Assembly: GCA_965232455.1 (NCBI GenBank)
Contig: OZ246981.1
Coordinates: 2,356,001 to 2,420,000 of the forward strand
Length of the DNA: 64,000 nucleotides
From: JBFGFX01 sp965232455
GTDB taxonomy: Bacteria > Pseudomonadota > Gammaproteobacteria > Steroidobacterales > Woeseiaceae
Reading direction: 5' to 3'
The stretch's first letter is position 1; every line of letters begins with the position of its first letter. A program made the translations under genes and the position numbers. Positions 45,301-54,385 of the stretch are shown here, one piece after another. Under the pieces are notes generated by a model, which searched no databases, had not been told where the DNA came from, and was given only the letters and a program-made list of their open reading frames with translations.

Positions 45301-45334
45301 AGGGCCCGGCAACACTGTCGTGTTGCCGGGCCCT
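45301..45334. other. Perfect 15-bp hairpin between divergent prmB and SCO genes
   Basis: Stem AGGGCCCGGCAACAC with its exact complement and a TGTC loop, without a T run on either side. It lies 31 bp before the prmB start and 80 bp before the SCO start, so it would form in the leader of prmB mRNA or act on DNA. Confidence 0.55.
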
Positions 45335-45413
45335 CGGAAATCTAACACGAGAATCGGCGCGGCGCCTGGAAAAAATCCTCCGGGCGTTCACGCTACGTTA
45401 GAATCCCGCTCTT

Positions 45414-46055
45414 ATGTCTACGCCATTCAATCGACGTCAGCCGGCAATCGCCCGGATCGCACTGCTCGCGTTGCTCAGCGCAACGCTGGCCGCCGGCATG
45501 CTGGTGATGCTTGTTCGTTCGCCGAACACCGTTCCGGAGCGAGCCACCGTGCTGCCCAGTCCGATCCCGCTGCAAACCTTCACGCTGGTCGATCAGAACG
45601 GTGAATCGTTTACGCGGGACTCGTTTGCGGGCCGATGGAGCCTGGTGTTCTTCGGCTTTACGAATTGCCCCGACATCTGCCCGCTCACATTGCAGCAACT
45701 GGCCTTCGCGCGCCGCCACATGGCGGAAGAGATGGCGGACGGCACGCTCCCGGGCATCGTATTCGTAAGCGTCGATCCTCAACGTGACGACACGGAGGCC
45801 GTCGGGGCGTACGCCGCCGCGTTCGGCGACGGCGTCATCGGCGTCACCGGGGACCTGGCGGAAATCGACAAGCTCACGAGCACACTGGGAATCTATCACT
45901 CGAGACCGGCGACGGCGGACGGTGCGTATGCCGTCGAACACTCGGCTGCCGTGGTCGTGATCGATGAACAATCGAACTATTACGCGGTGTTCAGCGCCCC
46001 GCACGATGCTGAAGCGTTCGCACGCGACATGGCTCTGATCATGGACGCCGGATGA
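45414..46055 (+). CDS. SCO1/SenC-family copper/thiol protein
   Basis: Thioredoxin-fold protein anchored in the inner membrane that delivers copper to the CuA site of cytochrome oxidase. One N-terminal helix (IALLALLSATLAAGMLVML), then the copper motif CPDIC and the conserved histidine in VEHSAAVVVID. Length 213 residues. First gene of a plus-strand run; it overlaps the PCuAC gene by 4 bp (ATGA), which supports a shared copper-insertion job. Confidence 0.93.
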   Translation: MSTPFNRRQPAIARIALLALLSATLAAGMLVMLVRSPNTVPERATVLPSPIPLQTFTLVDQNGESFTRDSFAGRWSLVFFGFTNCPDICPLTLQQLAFARRHMAEEMADGTLPGIVFVSVDPQRDDTEAVGAYAAAFGDGVIGVTGDLAEIDKLTSTLGIYHSRPATADGAYAVEHSAAVVVIDEQSNYYAVFSAPHDAEAFARDMALIMDAG

Positions 46056-46498
46056 CCCGCCTGGCGGCGATCGGTGTGTTTTTCTGCGCCTTTGCGGCCT
46101 GCGGCGGCCGCAGCGGACCGCCGCTGGAGATCAGCGACGTCGACGTATTTGCACCGCTGCCGGGAAGCCGCATGTCGGCCGCCTACATGACGCTTGTAAA
46201 CAACACGGCGGAGACCATCGTGGTACAGGAGGTGTCCAGCCCTGATTTTGCGTCAGTGGAACTGCACGAAACCCGCATCGCAAACGGTGTCGCGCGCATG
46301 CACTCGCTGGACGAGCTCGAGATTCCGGCGCGGTCTTCGGTCGCGCTCGAAGAAGGCGGCATTCATCTGATGCTCATGAAACCGACAACGGCGCTGCGAC
46401 CGGATCAACCGGTGAGCTTTCGGGTCAGCTACGATTCGGACGGCATCGTGATCGTGAATGCGGTGCTGCAGGCGCGCGTGCAGTTAGCGGAACCCTAA
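46052..46498 (+). CDS. Periplasmic copper chaperone PCuAC
   Basis: Copper(I) carrier for cytochrome c oxidase assembly. An N-terminal export signal ends in FAACGG; the Cys may be a lipobox, but Phe at -3 is unusual. The ligand pattern (H..M..H.M) is visible in LHETRIANGVARMHSL and GGIHLMLMKP. Length 148 residues. It overlaps the SCO gene and ends 1 bp before psd. SCO plus PCuAC is a recognised copper-delivery pair. Confidence 0.9.
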   Translation: MTRLAAIGVFFCAFAACGGRSGPPLEISDVDVFAPLPGSRMSAAYMTLVNNTAETIVVQEVSSPDFASVELHETRIANGVARMHSLDELEIPARSSVALEEGGIHLMLMKPTTALRPDQPVSFRVSYDSDGIVIVNAVLQARVQLAEP

Positions 46499-46499
46499 C

Positions 46500-47372
46500 A
46501 TGTCGTCCGTACTCGCACAGCTGTTCGTCATGCTGCAGCACGTTCTCCCCAGATATCTGCTCACGTCGATCGTGTATCGGCTGAGCCGCATCCGCAACGT
46601 CAGGATCAAAAACGCGCTCATCCGCCGGTTTGTCGAAATGTACGGCGTCGAGACCTCCGAGATTGCGCGGCCCGTCCCGGACGGCTTCGCGACGTTCAAC
46701 GATTTTTTCACGCGTGAATTGAACGAGGAGGCCCGGACGATAGACCCGCAGGCATCGAGCATCGTTTCGCCCGCCGACGGCACCGTGAGCGCGGCGGGTA
46801 CGATCCGCGGGCGGCAGATTTTTCAAGCCAAAGGCAAGGACTATTCCCTGCACGATTTGCTGGCGACGAATCTGCAGGAGGCGGACCAGTTCGTCGACGG
46901 TTCGTTTGCGACGATTTATCTTGCGCCGTACAACTATCACCGCGTGCACGCGCCAATCGCCGGCGAATTGCTCGGCCTGCGCTACGTCCCGGGCGATCTT
47001 TACAGTGTAAACGCCGCAACGGTATCTTTTCTGCCACAGCTTTTTTGCCGAAACGAACGCCTGATCTGTCAACTCGACACCGAGATCGGCCTGGTCGCGG
47101 TAATTTTTGTCGGTGCGCTCAACGTCGGAAGCATAAGCACGCCGTGGACCGGCGAGATACGGCCCTCGAAGCGGGGTGTTGGCGGAGAGCTCCGCCTGTC
47201 GGGCTCCGCGAACAAACGGCTTCGTAAAGGCGACCTGTTGGGCTGGTTCAATATGGGGTCGACCGTCATCACGCTGCTACCGCCGGCGGCCGTGTCCTGG
47301 GACACCGATCTCACGACCGGCCGGCAATGCCGGATGGGTGCGCCGATCGGATCGTTCGGGTCGCGATCGTGA
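46500..47372 (+). CDS. psd: Phosphatidylserine decarboxylase proenzyme
   Basis: Makes phosphatidylethanolamine at the inner membrane. The self-cleavage site GST, which yields the pyruvoyl group, lies in FNMGSTVITLLPP near the C-terminus. The family segments FNDFFTREL and SPADGTVSAAG are present. Length 290 residues. It follows the PCuAC stop by 1 bp and shares a GTGA overlap with epmA; psd beside epmA is also seen in E. coli. Confidence 0.96.
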   Translation: MSSVLAQLFVMLQHVLPRYLLTSIVYRLSRIRNVRIKNALIRRFVEMYGVETSEIARPVPDGFATFNDFFTRELNEEARTIDPQASSIVSPADGTVSAAGTIRGRQIFQAKGKDYSLHDLLATNLQEADQFVDGSFATIYLAPYNYHRVHAPIAGELLGLRYVPGDLYSVNAATVSFLPQLFCRNERLICQLDTEIGLVAVIFVGALNVGSISTPWTGEIRPSKRGVGGELRLSGSANKRLRKGDLLGWFNMGSTVITLLPPAAVSWDTDLTTGRQCRMGAPIGSFGSRS

Positions 47373-48352
47373 GCTCGCGGGACCACGCGTGGCGGCCGGC
47401 GGCCGGCGTCGACATTGCGCGGCTGCGTGCGGCGATGTTGGAAGACACCCGGCGTTTTTTTGCGGAACGTGAGGTGCTGCTGGTCGACACTCCCGCTCTG
47501 TCCCTCAGCGCCGTGTCCGACCCGAACATAGAGAGTATCGGTGTCCGGTTGGGCGGCGCTTCGCGTTCCGACTACTACCTGCACACCTCGCCCGAATACT
47601 TCATGAAACGGATGCTCGCCGCCGGGTTTCCGGACATCGGCCAGATCTGCCGGGTGTTTCGCGACGGCGAGTCGGGCCGTCGCCATCAGCCCGAGTTTAC
47701 GATGATCGAGTGGTACCGATTGGGATTCGGTCTCGACGACATCATGCGGGACGCGGAAGAACTCATCGCCGCGCTGTTGAGCGTTTCGCTCGCCGAAAAA
47801 CCGCCTTGTCGCATGAGCTATCGACAGGCGTTTCAGCAGTTTGCCGGAATCGATCCGCTGGAAACGGACGCAAAGACGCTCTCCGAACTGCTGGACGCGG
47901 AAGACAGCCTCCGGCGGGCAATCGGCGACGATCGTGACGCCTGGCTCGATCTCGTCATGGCGACCCGCGTCGCGACGCGGTTCGATTCGTCGGCGCTGAC
48001 GACGGTTTATCACTATCCAAGATCTCAGGCCGCGCTCGCCAGGCTATGCCCCGACGACCCGACCGTCGCGGATCGCTTCGAGGTGTTTTTCGGTGACCTC
48101 GAACTGGCCAACGGCTACGTGGAACTCACCGGCGCCGACGAGCAACGGGCGCGCTTTGCGGCCGATCAGGACAAGCGCCGCCAACGCGGCGCCAGAATCC
48201 GGCCGCTCGACGACGATTTCCTCGACAGCCTGCACGCCGGACTGCCGGACTGTGCCGGCGTCGCCGCCGGATTCGACAGGATGGTGATGCTCAACGCCGG
48301 CACCGACGATTTGCGCAACGTGCAACACTTCCCTCATGGGAGACCCCAATGA
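47369..48352 (+). CDS. epmA: EF-P lysine aminoacylase EpmA (GenX/PoxA)
   Basis: Lysyl-tRNA-synthetase paralogue that attaches beta-lysine to Lys34 of elongation factor P. Class II motifs are visible: motif 2 FRDGESGRRHQPEFTMIEWY and motif 3 GVAAGFDRMVMLNAG; the anticodon-binding domain is absent. GTG at 47369, overlapping the psd stop, gives 327 residues (E. coli 325); the 14-codon upstream extension is rejected. Its substrate gene efp lies about 500 bp away, convergent. The aminomutase gene epmB is not in this window. Confidence 0.94.
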   Translation: MSSRDHAWRPAAGVDIARLRAAMLEDTRRFFAEREVLLVDTPALSLSAVSDPNIESIGVRLGGASRSDYYLHTSPEYFMKRMLAAGFPDIGQICRVFRDGESGRRHQPEFTMIEWYRLGFGLDDIMRDAEELIAALLSVSLAEKPPCRMSYRQAFQQFAGIDPLETDAKTLSELLDAEDSLRRAIGDDRDAWLDLVMATRVATRFDSSALTTVYHYPRSQAALARLCPDDPTVADRFEVFFGDLELANGYVELTGADEQRARFAADQDKRRQRGARIRPLDDDFLDSLHAGLPDCAGVAAGFDRMVMLNAGTDDLRNVQHFPHGRPQ

Positions 48353-48843
48353 TCGACGCAACGACTACCGACTACCGCTTGCTCGGCGATCAGACCAAGG
48401 CCCTGCTCGCCGGCGAGAACGATCCGCTGGCCAATGCGGCCAATTTCATCGCCCTGCTTTTCGACGCGATGCAGGGGATCAACTGGCTGGGGATCTACGT
48501 GTTACGTGACGGTGAACTCGTACTCGGCCCGTTCCAGGGCAAACCCGCCTGCGTGCGCATCGCGCTCGGCAGCGGTGTCTGCGGCACCGCGGCGGTCGAA
48601 CGCCGGACGGTCCGCGTCGACGACGTGCATGCGTTCGACGGACATATCGTTTGCGACCCGGACTCGCGCTCGGAGATCGTTCTGCCGCTCGTCAGCGACG
48701 GCCGCCTGCTCGGCGTCCTCGATATCGACAGCCCGCAGGAATCGCGATTCAGCGCAGAGGACCAGCGGGGTCTCGAAGAGCTGTGCCAGAGTTTTTTGGC
48801 AACGCTTGAGGCGAACGGGATTCGTTCACCCGAATTTTTGTAA
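48349..48843 (+). CDS. Free methionine-(R)-sulfoxide reductase (GAF fold)
   Basis: GAF-domain enzyme that reduces free methionine-R-sulfoxide. Three cysteines expected for the fRMsr family are present, in PACVRIALG, SGVCGTAAV and HIVCDPDS, and the SEIVLPL segment is typical. Length 164 residues. It overlaps epmA by 4 bp (ATGA) and ends 5 bp before the convergent efp stop. Confidence 0.9.
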   Translation: MIDATTTDYRLLGDQTKALLAGENDPLANAANFIALLFDAMQGINWLGIYVLRDGELVLGPFQGKPACVRIALGSGVCGTAAVERRTVRVDDVHAFDGHIVCDPDSRSEIVLPLVSDGRLLGVLDIDSPQESRFSAEDQRGLEELCQSFLATLEANGIRSPEFL

Positions 48844-48848
48844 CGAGC

Positions 48849-49415
48849 CTACTTCACTCTCGATACGTATTCCCCGGAACGGGTGTCAACACGCACCTTC
48901 TCCCCCTGCTCCACGAAGAGCGGCACCCGAACGACGGCGCCGGTGGACAGAGTCGCCGGTTTGACGCCGCCCGACGCGGTATCACCACGAATTCCCGGAT
49001 CGGTCTCCGTGATCTCCAGTTCGACGAAGTTCGGCGGAGCAACCAGCAACGGCGCGTTGTTCCACAGCGTTACCTGGCACATGTCCTGTTCGCTGAGCCA
49101 CGCCTTGGCGTCCGCCACCGCGTTTGCGTCCGCCGCATACTGCTCGAAGGTGTCGGGAACCATGAAATGCCAGAACTCTCCATCTGCATAAAGAAATTGC
49201 ATCTCGGTGTCGACAACGTCGGCCGCTTCGACGCTCTCCCCGGACTTGAACGTCTTTTCCACGGTTCGCCCGGTCTTCAGGTTCTTGATTCTGACCCGAT
49301 TGAACGCCTGACCTTTGCCGGGTTTTACGAATTCGTTTTCGACAATGATGCAGGGATCGGCGTCAATGATGATCCGCAGCCCGGAGCGAAACTCGTTGGT
49401 GTTGTAACTGGCCAT
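48849..49415 (-). CDS. efp: Elongation factor P
   Basis: Ribosome factor that rescues stalling at polyproline. Three OB-like domains, with Lys34 in VKPGKGQAFNRV at the tip of domain I, the site lysylated by EpmA. ATG at 49415 gives 188 residues, the standard length; the in-frame extension of 44 codons upstream is not part of the gene. The protein ends with a typical domain III (VRVDTRSGEYVSRVK). It is convergent with the epmA operon. A perfect 13-bp palindrome GTTCGCCGCGAAC lies at 49457-49469, upstream of the start. Confidence 0.97.
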   Translation of the reverse strand: MASYNTNEFRSGLRIIIDADPCIIVENEFVKPGKGQAFNRVRIKNLKTGRTVEKTFKSGESVEAADVVDTEMQFLYADGEFWHFMVPDTFEQYAADANAVADAKAWLSEQDMCQVTLWNNAPLLVAPPNFVELEITETDPGIRGDTASGGVKPATLSTGAVVRVPLFVEQGEKVRVDTRSGEYVSRVK

Positions 49416-49731
49416 ATTGGATTCCGACTCGCGGGCGGCGGGTTTTTGCGTTACCGGTTCGCCGCGAACAACGTTATGGTTAATTGAGCTTGAAACGGAG
49501 CGTAATGATACCTGTTCCCCAAGCGCCACGAAACACACGCTAGACAAGCGCCGATCCGCGTTGGATCACTCCCGCGAGAACACGGTTCATCGACTGGTCG
49601 CTCAATACTTGATTCGTGTCACGGTTTTACCACGGCGGCAGCGACTCGCACCGGTCGGTTCGATAAACTTGTTTTCACCTTACAGAATAACGGCCGGTTG
49701 TAAAAACGGCGGGCGTGTCGGGGCCATCAGT
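49416..49731. other. Divergent control region between efp and the FimX-like gene
   Basis: 316 bp open on the plus strand but without start codon, ribosome site or family similarity, so treated as non-coding. It must hold both promoters; no clear -35/-10 pair was found. Confidence 0.5.
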
Positions 49732-51831
49732 TTGAACGAGCACAAAAGTATTCCAATCGCCGTCCTGACGACCAAACAAGACGACGTGGAGCTCGTCAAC
49801 AAAACGCTCAGGGATGGAGGCCATGCCGCTCACTGCCAGTGGGCCAGGAACCCGACGGAGTTCGACAAAATCCTGCAAAACCCCGACCTGGAGCTGATCG
49901 TACTGGACCGCGATACCTACGCCGACTCGATCATGCAGGTCATAAAACAGAAAGATTCCTACAGCCCGGAAACCCCCGTCCTCGCCATGCAGCATCGAGT
50001 TGACGAGGGGGACATGCTCAAAGCCATGAAACAAGGCGCGGTCGACCTCGTTTCGATCAGAAACAGGGAACGCCTGCTGGCCGTGCTCACGCGCGAACTG
50101 CGCGCCTGCCGCGTCGAACGCGCGTTGAATGCGACGCTGCAAACGGCCACCACCTATCGTAAGCAGCTTCACGAATACATGGAAGGTGCTTCGAGCGCAA
50201 TTGCCTACGTGCAGGAGGGTATCGTTACCAACGCGAATCGCGCATGGCTCGAGCTCTTCAAAGTCACGGATAAGGACGAACTGGTCGGCCTGCCGCTCAT
50301 GGACAACTTCGAGGCGGAGAGTCAGGCTGCGATCAAGGGCGCGATAATCGCAACCACCAAGAGAAAGTGGCAAGCCGGCGAAAAACTGATCGCCAAATCG
50401 AAGCTCGGCGGCGACAAGACTGAAACTCTCGAACTGGATTTCCAGCTCGCAGAGCTCGACGACGGCGACCACGTTCAGATCAGGATACTCCCGCCCGCGC
50501 GCAAGCTCGAGGAGCCCACCAAACTCGTCCATGACGCGTTGAAACGCGATCCGACGACCCTGTTCTTTCAGCGCGCGCAGTTTCTCGAACGCGTTGCCAA
50601 GCGCCTCGCGAAGAAACCCGAGTCAGGCCTACACGTGCTGGCCTACATAAAACCCGACGACTTCTCCAAGATAGCCGCAAAGGTCGGCCTGATCGCGTCG
50701 GAGGACGTTCTGGCGCAGTTTGCCGAGGAAGTGCGTAAGCGTATGCACCCGCGCGACATTGCGGGCCGTTTCGAGGGCACTGTAATCATGGCGCTGCTGG
50801 AGCGTGGCAACGAGCGGGACGCCGACGCCTGGGCGCAACAACTGGTCGAGCACGTCCAGAAGACCGAATTCAAAATCAACGATCGAAAAGTCGACGTCAC
50901 CTGCTCGGTCGGCGTGTGCGCGGTGAGCGGCGTATTCGAGAACATGGAAGAGCTCGTTGCCGCGACCGCACAGGCCCACCATCGGAGCAAAAGCGCCGGC
51001 GGCAACGCGGTTTCGGTCAATGACTCCCCGGACGAGGACACCAAGCTGCGACGACATGACGCAATCTGGGTCAAGCGGATCAGGGCCGCGTTGATGGAAA
51101 ATCGTTTTCGCCTGGCGCATCTGCCCATCGCCGAACTACGCGGTGAGTCGATCGCGATGTTCGACATGTTGATCAGAATGATCGACGAACAGGGTAAACC
51201 GGTGCTGCCGTCTGAATTTCTGCCGGCCGCCGAACGCAACAATCTGATGAAGACGATCGATCGCTGGATGATCGGCGCGGCGATGGACTATTGCGCGTCG
51301 GAGGGCGCGGATCGCGCGTTCGTCAGGCTGTCCCAGCAGTCGATGCAGGACAAATCGTTGATTGGCTGGGTCACGTCGGAATTTCAGAAACACGGCATCG
51401 AACCCGGCCGAATCTGCCTGCAGGTCGATGAGCATGAGGCAGCGCGGTTCATCAAGGAAACCAAGGCCATTGCAGAGGAGTTGCGCCGGGTCGGCCTCGC
51501 GTTCGCGCTGGAGCATTACGGCGTCGACAAAGGCCGACTGCAGATTCTCGATATCTTGAAACCCGACTACATCAAGATTGACGGTGAGCTGATGCACGCA
51601 CTGACCACCGACCCGGAGATGCAGGACAAGGTCCGCACGGTAGTTGCAGCCGCAAACCAGCGCGGTATCGAAACAATCGCGGAGCGGGTCGAGAACGCCA
51701 ATACCATGGCTGTTCTATTCCAGCTCGGTATTCACTATATGCAGGGACATTATGTCCATGAGCCCGAGGTGGTGTTGCAAGAACGGGCGAATCCGGATCA
51801 CACCGGTCTGGAGGCGTTTGTCGGCAGCTGA
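49732..51831 (+). CDS. FimX-like REC-PAS-GGDEF-EAL protein with degenerate catalytic motifs
   Basis: 699 residues from TTG at 49732 (P. aeruginosa FimX has 691). Domains: receiver-like 5-122, PAS 145-255, GGDEF 285-432, EAL 450-690. The cyclase motif reads EGTVI (348-352) in place of GGDEF, and the phosphodiesterase motif reads DML (478-480) in place of EAL, with EHYG (594-597) in place of DDFG. Both enzymatic activities are therefore expected to be lost, leaving c-di-GMP sensing through the EAL fold, as in FimX, a controller of polar type IV pili. It precedes a FimV-like gene. The open frame reaches back to 49417, but that part is promoter DNA of efp. Confidence 0.85.
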   Translation: MNEHKSIPIAVLTTKQDDVELVNKTLRDGGHAAHCQWARNPTEFDKILQNPDLELIVLDRDTYADSIMQVIKQKDSYSPETPVLAMQHRVDEGDMLKAMKQGAVDLVSIRNRERLLAVLTRELRACRVERALNATLQTATTYRKQLHEYMEGASSAIAYVQEGIVTNANRAWLELFKVTDKDELVGLPLMDNFEAESQAAIKGAIIATTKRKWQAGEKLIAKSKLGGDKTETLELDFQLAELDDGDHVQIRILPPARKLEEPTKLVHDALKRDPTTLFFQRAQFLERVAKRLAKKPESGLHVLAYIKPDDFSKIAAKVGLIASEDVLAQFAEEVRKRMHPRDIAGRFEGTVIMALLERGNERDADAWAQQLVEHVQKTEFKINDRKVDVTCSVGVCAVSGVFENMEELVAATAQAHHRSKSAGGNAVSVNDSPDEDTKLRRHDAIWVKRIRAALMENRFRLAHLPIAELRGESIAMFDMLIRMIDEQGKPVLPSEFLPAAERNNLMKTIDRWMIGAAMDYCASEGADRAFVRLSQQSMQDKSLIGWVTSEFQKHGIEPGRICLQVDEHEAARFIKETKAIAEELRRVGLAFALEHYGVDKGRLQILDILKPDYIKIDGELMHALTTDPEMQDKVRTVVAAANQRGIETIAERVENANTMAVLFQLGIHYMQGHYVHEPEVVLQERANPDHTGLEAFVGS

Positions 51832-51882
51832 CACGGGACCGGCGCGGCGGCCACGCACGCCGTGTGAGGTCACCCCGGCATA

Positions 51883-51904
51883 AAGTGTGAGATCAGTCAC
51901 ACTT
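51883..51904. promoter_or_regulatory. CRP/Vfr-type operator
   Basis: TGTGA-N6-TCACA with the palindrome extended outward on both sides by AAG and CTT, a complete 22-bp symmetric site. Its centre is about 65 bp before the predicted start of the FimV-like transcript, near the class I activator position. Confidence 0.75.
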
Positions 51905-51923
51905 CGTTGCGCAAACGGCGCAC

Positions 51924-51952
51924 TTCTTGCGGAAACGTACACCGCATAAAAT
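51924..51952 (+). promoter_or_regulatory. Predicted promoter of the FimV-like gene
   Basis: -35 TTCTTG at 51924-51929, 17-bp spacer, -10 TAAAAT at 51947-51952. It lies just downstream of the CRP-type site; the weak -35 is what an activator-dependent promoter would show. Confidence 0.5.
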
Positions 51953-52088
51953 ACGTCCGATTATGGCATCGCCTGTGGATCCTCCTCTCGCGGCAGCGCT
52001 CGGTGCAGCGCAACGTCACCGTCAGGGAGCAACCGTCGGCAGCTGACGACTTTTGATAGCTAATGAATTGCACGGGGAGACACGGCCT

Positions 52089-54311
52089 GTGGATGCACGA
52101 TCGCTAAAACGAGAACGACCGGGAACACCTTCTGTTAAATCGTCGGCAAGCAGACAACGGGGCGGCCGGTTGCTGCCTGCGCTGCTGGCGGGCGGGGCGT
52201 GTAGCCTCGCCGGTACGTCCGCGTCCGCGGTTCAGCTCGGCGACATCGACGTGCAGTCCGCACTGGGTCAGCCGCTGCGCGCCAGCATTGCCTATGCGCT
52301 GAGCCCGAACGAAAAGCTGCACGACTACTGCATCTTCCTGAAACCCGGCCTGACGGGCAACGATTTGCCGGCGCTCAACAACGCGAGGCTGACGGTTGCC
52401 GGCGGCCGGATCAACATCGCCGGTTCGGTGCCGATCCGCGAACCGATGCTGACGCTAGGGCTGACCGTCGATTGCCCCTACACCGCAAACCTCACGCGCT
52501 CTTACACGCTGCTGCTCGACCCGTCTCAACCGGCAATGCCCTCGCCCCAGGTCCGGACGCCGGAGCCGGTTTCCTCCAGCCCACCCGTCGTGGCGCAACG
52601 ACCGACGAGGTCGATAATCCGTAGAGACCAATCGCCTATTCCGCTCAGCGGAAGCTACCGTGTAAGGGTCGGCGACACGCTCTCGAATATCGCATCGCGC
52701 ATCGACAACCGCCCAGTCGGTTTGTGGCAGGCGGTTGACGTCCTGTTCAACGCCAACCCGGACGCCTTCATCGACGGCGACCTGAACAAGCTCAAAGCTG
52801 GTAGTCTATTGACGATCCCGTCGTTTGACGGCGCAACGACACCGCGTGTTGCTGCTGCCGAGGAAACGATCGCAGACAGCGCCGCCGGATCCGGCGAGGC
52901 CGCTTCGGCCGAAACGAGCGCCGGCACGGCCTATCCCGGCGTACAAATCGCCGAGACGACGGCCAATGCGACGCTCGTCGAGCCGACCTCGGACACGGCG
53001 CCGGAGACGCCCGTGACCACGAGCATCGACCAGACCGAAGACCTGCGTCCCGGCGATGTCCAGGTGAGCAGCGACCGGGCGTTCGTCTCACCGATAGAGT
53101 CAACCACCGAATCAACGCCTGGCGCCACCGCCGGCGTCAGCAGTTCGCCGGAACCGGTTGTCGTGATACCGGATACGTCGATCGAAGTGTCGAACGCCAC
53201 GCCGGAAATCTCGGCGGACGTTACGCCGGACACCGCCGAGGTGACGGCCGGCGATTCTTACAGGCCGTTGTACTGGCTTGCGGGCACAGGGGCCGCACTG
53301 CTGTTCGGTCTCATGCTGTTCGGCCGCCGATTTCGACGAGACTCGGGTGCGCCCGACGCGCCCGATTCCGTCGCACCGGATGTCACGGACGAGGAGCCGA
53401 CCGCACGCAACCAGGCGCTCCAGGACATCGACTACGAGATCGGCTCGCAGCCGAGCACGGAACGTCAGGTAACGCTCGACGCGGATCTCAGCGCCGGCAC
53501 CGGCCTGAAAGACGCCACCGACGTCGAGGTTGCGGAGGATTTCGGGTTCTCGACGACCCGCGATCTGGGAAGCAACATCGACCTGCTGTTTCCCGCGGCC
53601 GCCCCGGACGAAGACAAACCCGAAACGGACATCATCCCGCCGCAAAGGGTCGAGGAACAGACGATCCTCGAGCGCGAAATTCTGCCCAGCGACGACGAGT
53701 ACGATCTTTCGATGATTGTCGATGCCACCAAACAGAAGTTTACCGACGGCGACGTGACGGCCAAGGATCTCATGGCGGTCGCCCTGACGGAGGAACTCGA
53801 GGACGACGACAACGACGAATATACGCTCAGCAAGGAAGTCGACTACAAGATTCTCGAACAGGATTACGAGGACGAGCTGACGGCAACCCAGGCGCTGAAC
53901 GCCGAGATCGCAAAAGCCGCCATGGAGCTCGAGGACCGCCTCGACAAGACCGTGGAAATGGCGGGGGCCCAGGACGGTCTCGACGTTACCGCCGAGCATG
54001 CGGCGGATGGCTTCACCGGCGACGATGACGAAACAGAAATTCTGACCGATCTGGACGATACCGGCGTCAACGAAGAGCTGACAGCCGCGTTGCCGCTTAC
54101 CGGCACGTCCACCGGCGTGGTCGATGCCGTAGAGTCGACGTTCGAGGGCACGGTCGAGATGCCGTCCAAGAGCGGAACGGCCCGCGACCTGCTGGCGGAA
54201 ACCAGCGCGAACACGGAATTGACCGAGGAACTGCCATCCGCGGAAAACGATCCGACCGTTGAGATGGACGTCGAGTCCGGTCACTTCCGGACCAAAAAGT
54301 CCGTCGGCTAG
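52089..54311 (+). CDS. Second FimV-like LysM protein without the C-terminal TPR domain
   Basis: 740 residues from GTG at 52089, which has a GGGGAG ribosome site; an upstream TTG at 52053 is less likely. After a twin-arginine-poor but long export segment (LLPALLAGGACSLAGTSASA) comes the FimV N-domain (VQLGDIDVQSALGQPLRASIAYAL), a LysM domain (YRVRVGDTLSNIASRI), a Thr/Pro/Glu-rich linker, one membrane helix (PLYWLAGTGAALLFGLMLFG) and an acidic cytoplasmic tail of about 320 residues. The tail shares the DDTGVNEEL style motif with FimV but ends without FimV_C. It probably acts at the pole with the FimX-like protein encoded upstream (inference). Confidence 0.82.
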   Translation: MDARSLKRERPGTPSVKSSASRQRGGRLLPALLAGGACSLAGTSASAVQLGDIDVQSALGQPLRASIAYALSPNEKLHDYCIFLKPGLTGNDLPALNNARLTVAGGRINIAGSVPIREPMLTLGLTVDCPYTANLTRSYTLLLDPSQPAMPSPQVRTPEPVSSSPPVVAQRPTRSIIRRDQSPIPLSGSYRVRVGDTLSNIASRIDNRPVGLWQAVDVLFNANPDAFIDGDLNKLKAGSLLTIPSFDGATTPRVAAAEETIADSAAGSGEAASAETSAGTAYPGVQIAETTANATLVEPTSDTAPETPVTTSIDQTEDLRPGDVQVSSDRAFVSPIESTTESTPGATAGVSSSPEPVVVIPDTSIEVSNATPEISADVTPDTAEVTAGDSYRPLYWLAGTGAALLFGLMLFGRRFRRDSGAPDAPDSVAPDVTDEEPTARNQALQDIDYEIGSQPSTERQVTLDADLSAGTGLKDATDVEVAEDFGFSTTRDLGSNIDLLFPAAAPDEDKPETDIIPPQRVEEQTILEREILPSDDEYDLSMIVDATKQKFTDGDVTAKDLMAVALTEELEDDDNDEYTLSKEVDYKILEQDYEDELTATQALNAEIAKAAMELEDRLDKTVEMAGAQDGLDVTAEHAADGFTGDDDETEILTDLDDTGVNEELTAALPLTGTSTGVVDAVESTFEGTVEMPSKSGTARDLLAETSANTELTEELPSAENDPTVEMDVESGHFRTKKSVG

Positions 54312-54385
54312 AACGGGTTCGCCGCAAGCGGCGCGTAAGGTCGCCCGAGCGGGCGCGCCGTGCCGGCGGCGACGGCCAAAGCGGC

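Noticed and set aside
49417..49731. N-terminal extension of the FimX-like protein
   Set aside because: It would fill the whole efp promoter region and adds 105 residues with no counterpart in FimX; the TTG at 49732 gives the family length.
54312..54385. Terminator between the convergent FimV-like gene and parC
   Set aside because: Several GC-rich short inverted repeats but loops are too small or stems too short, and no T run.
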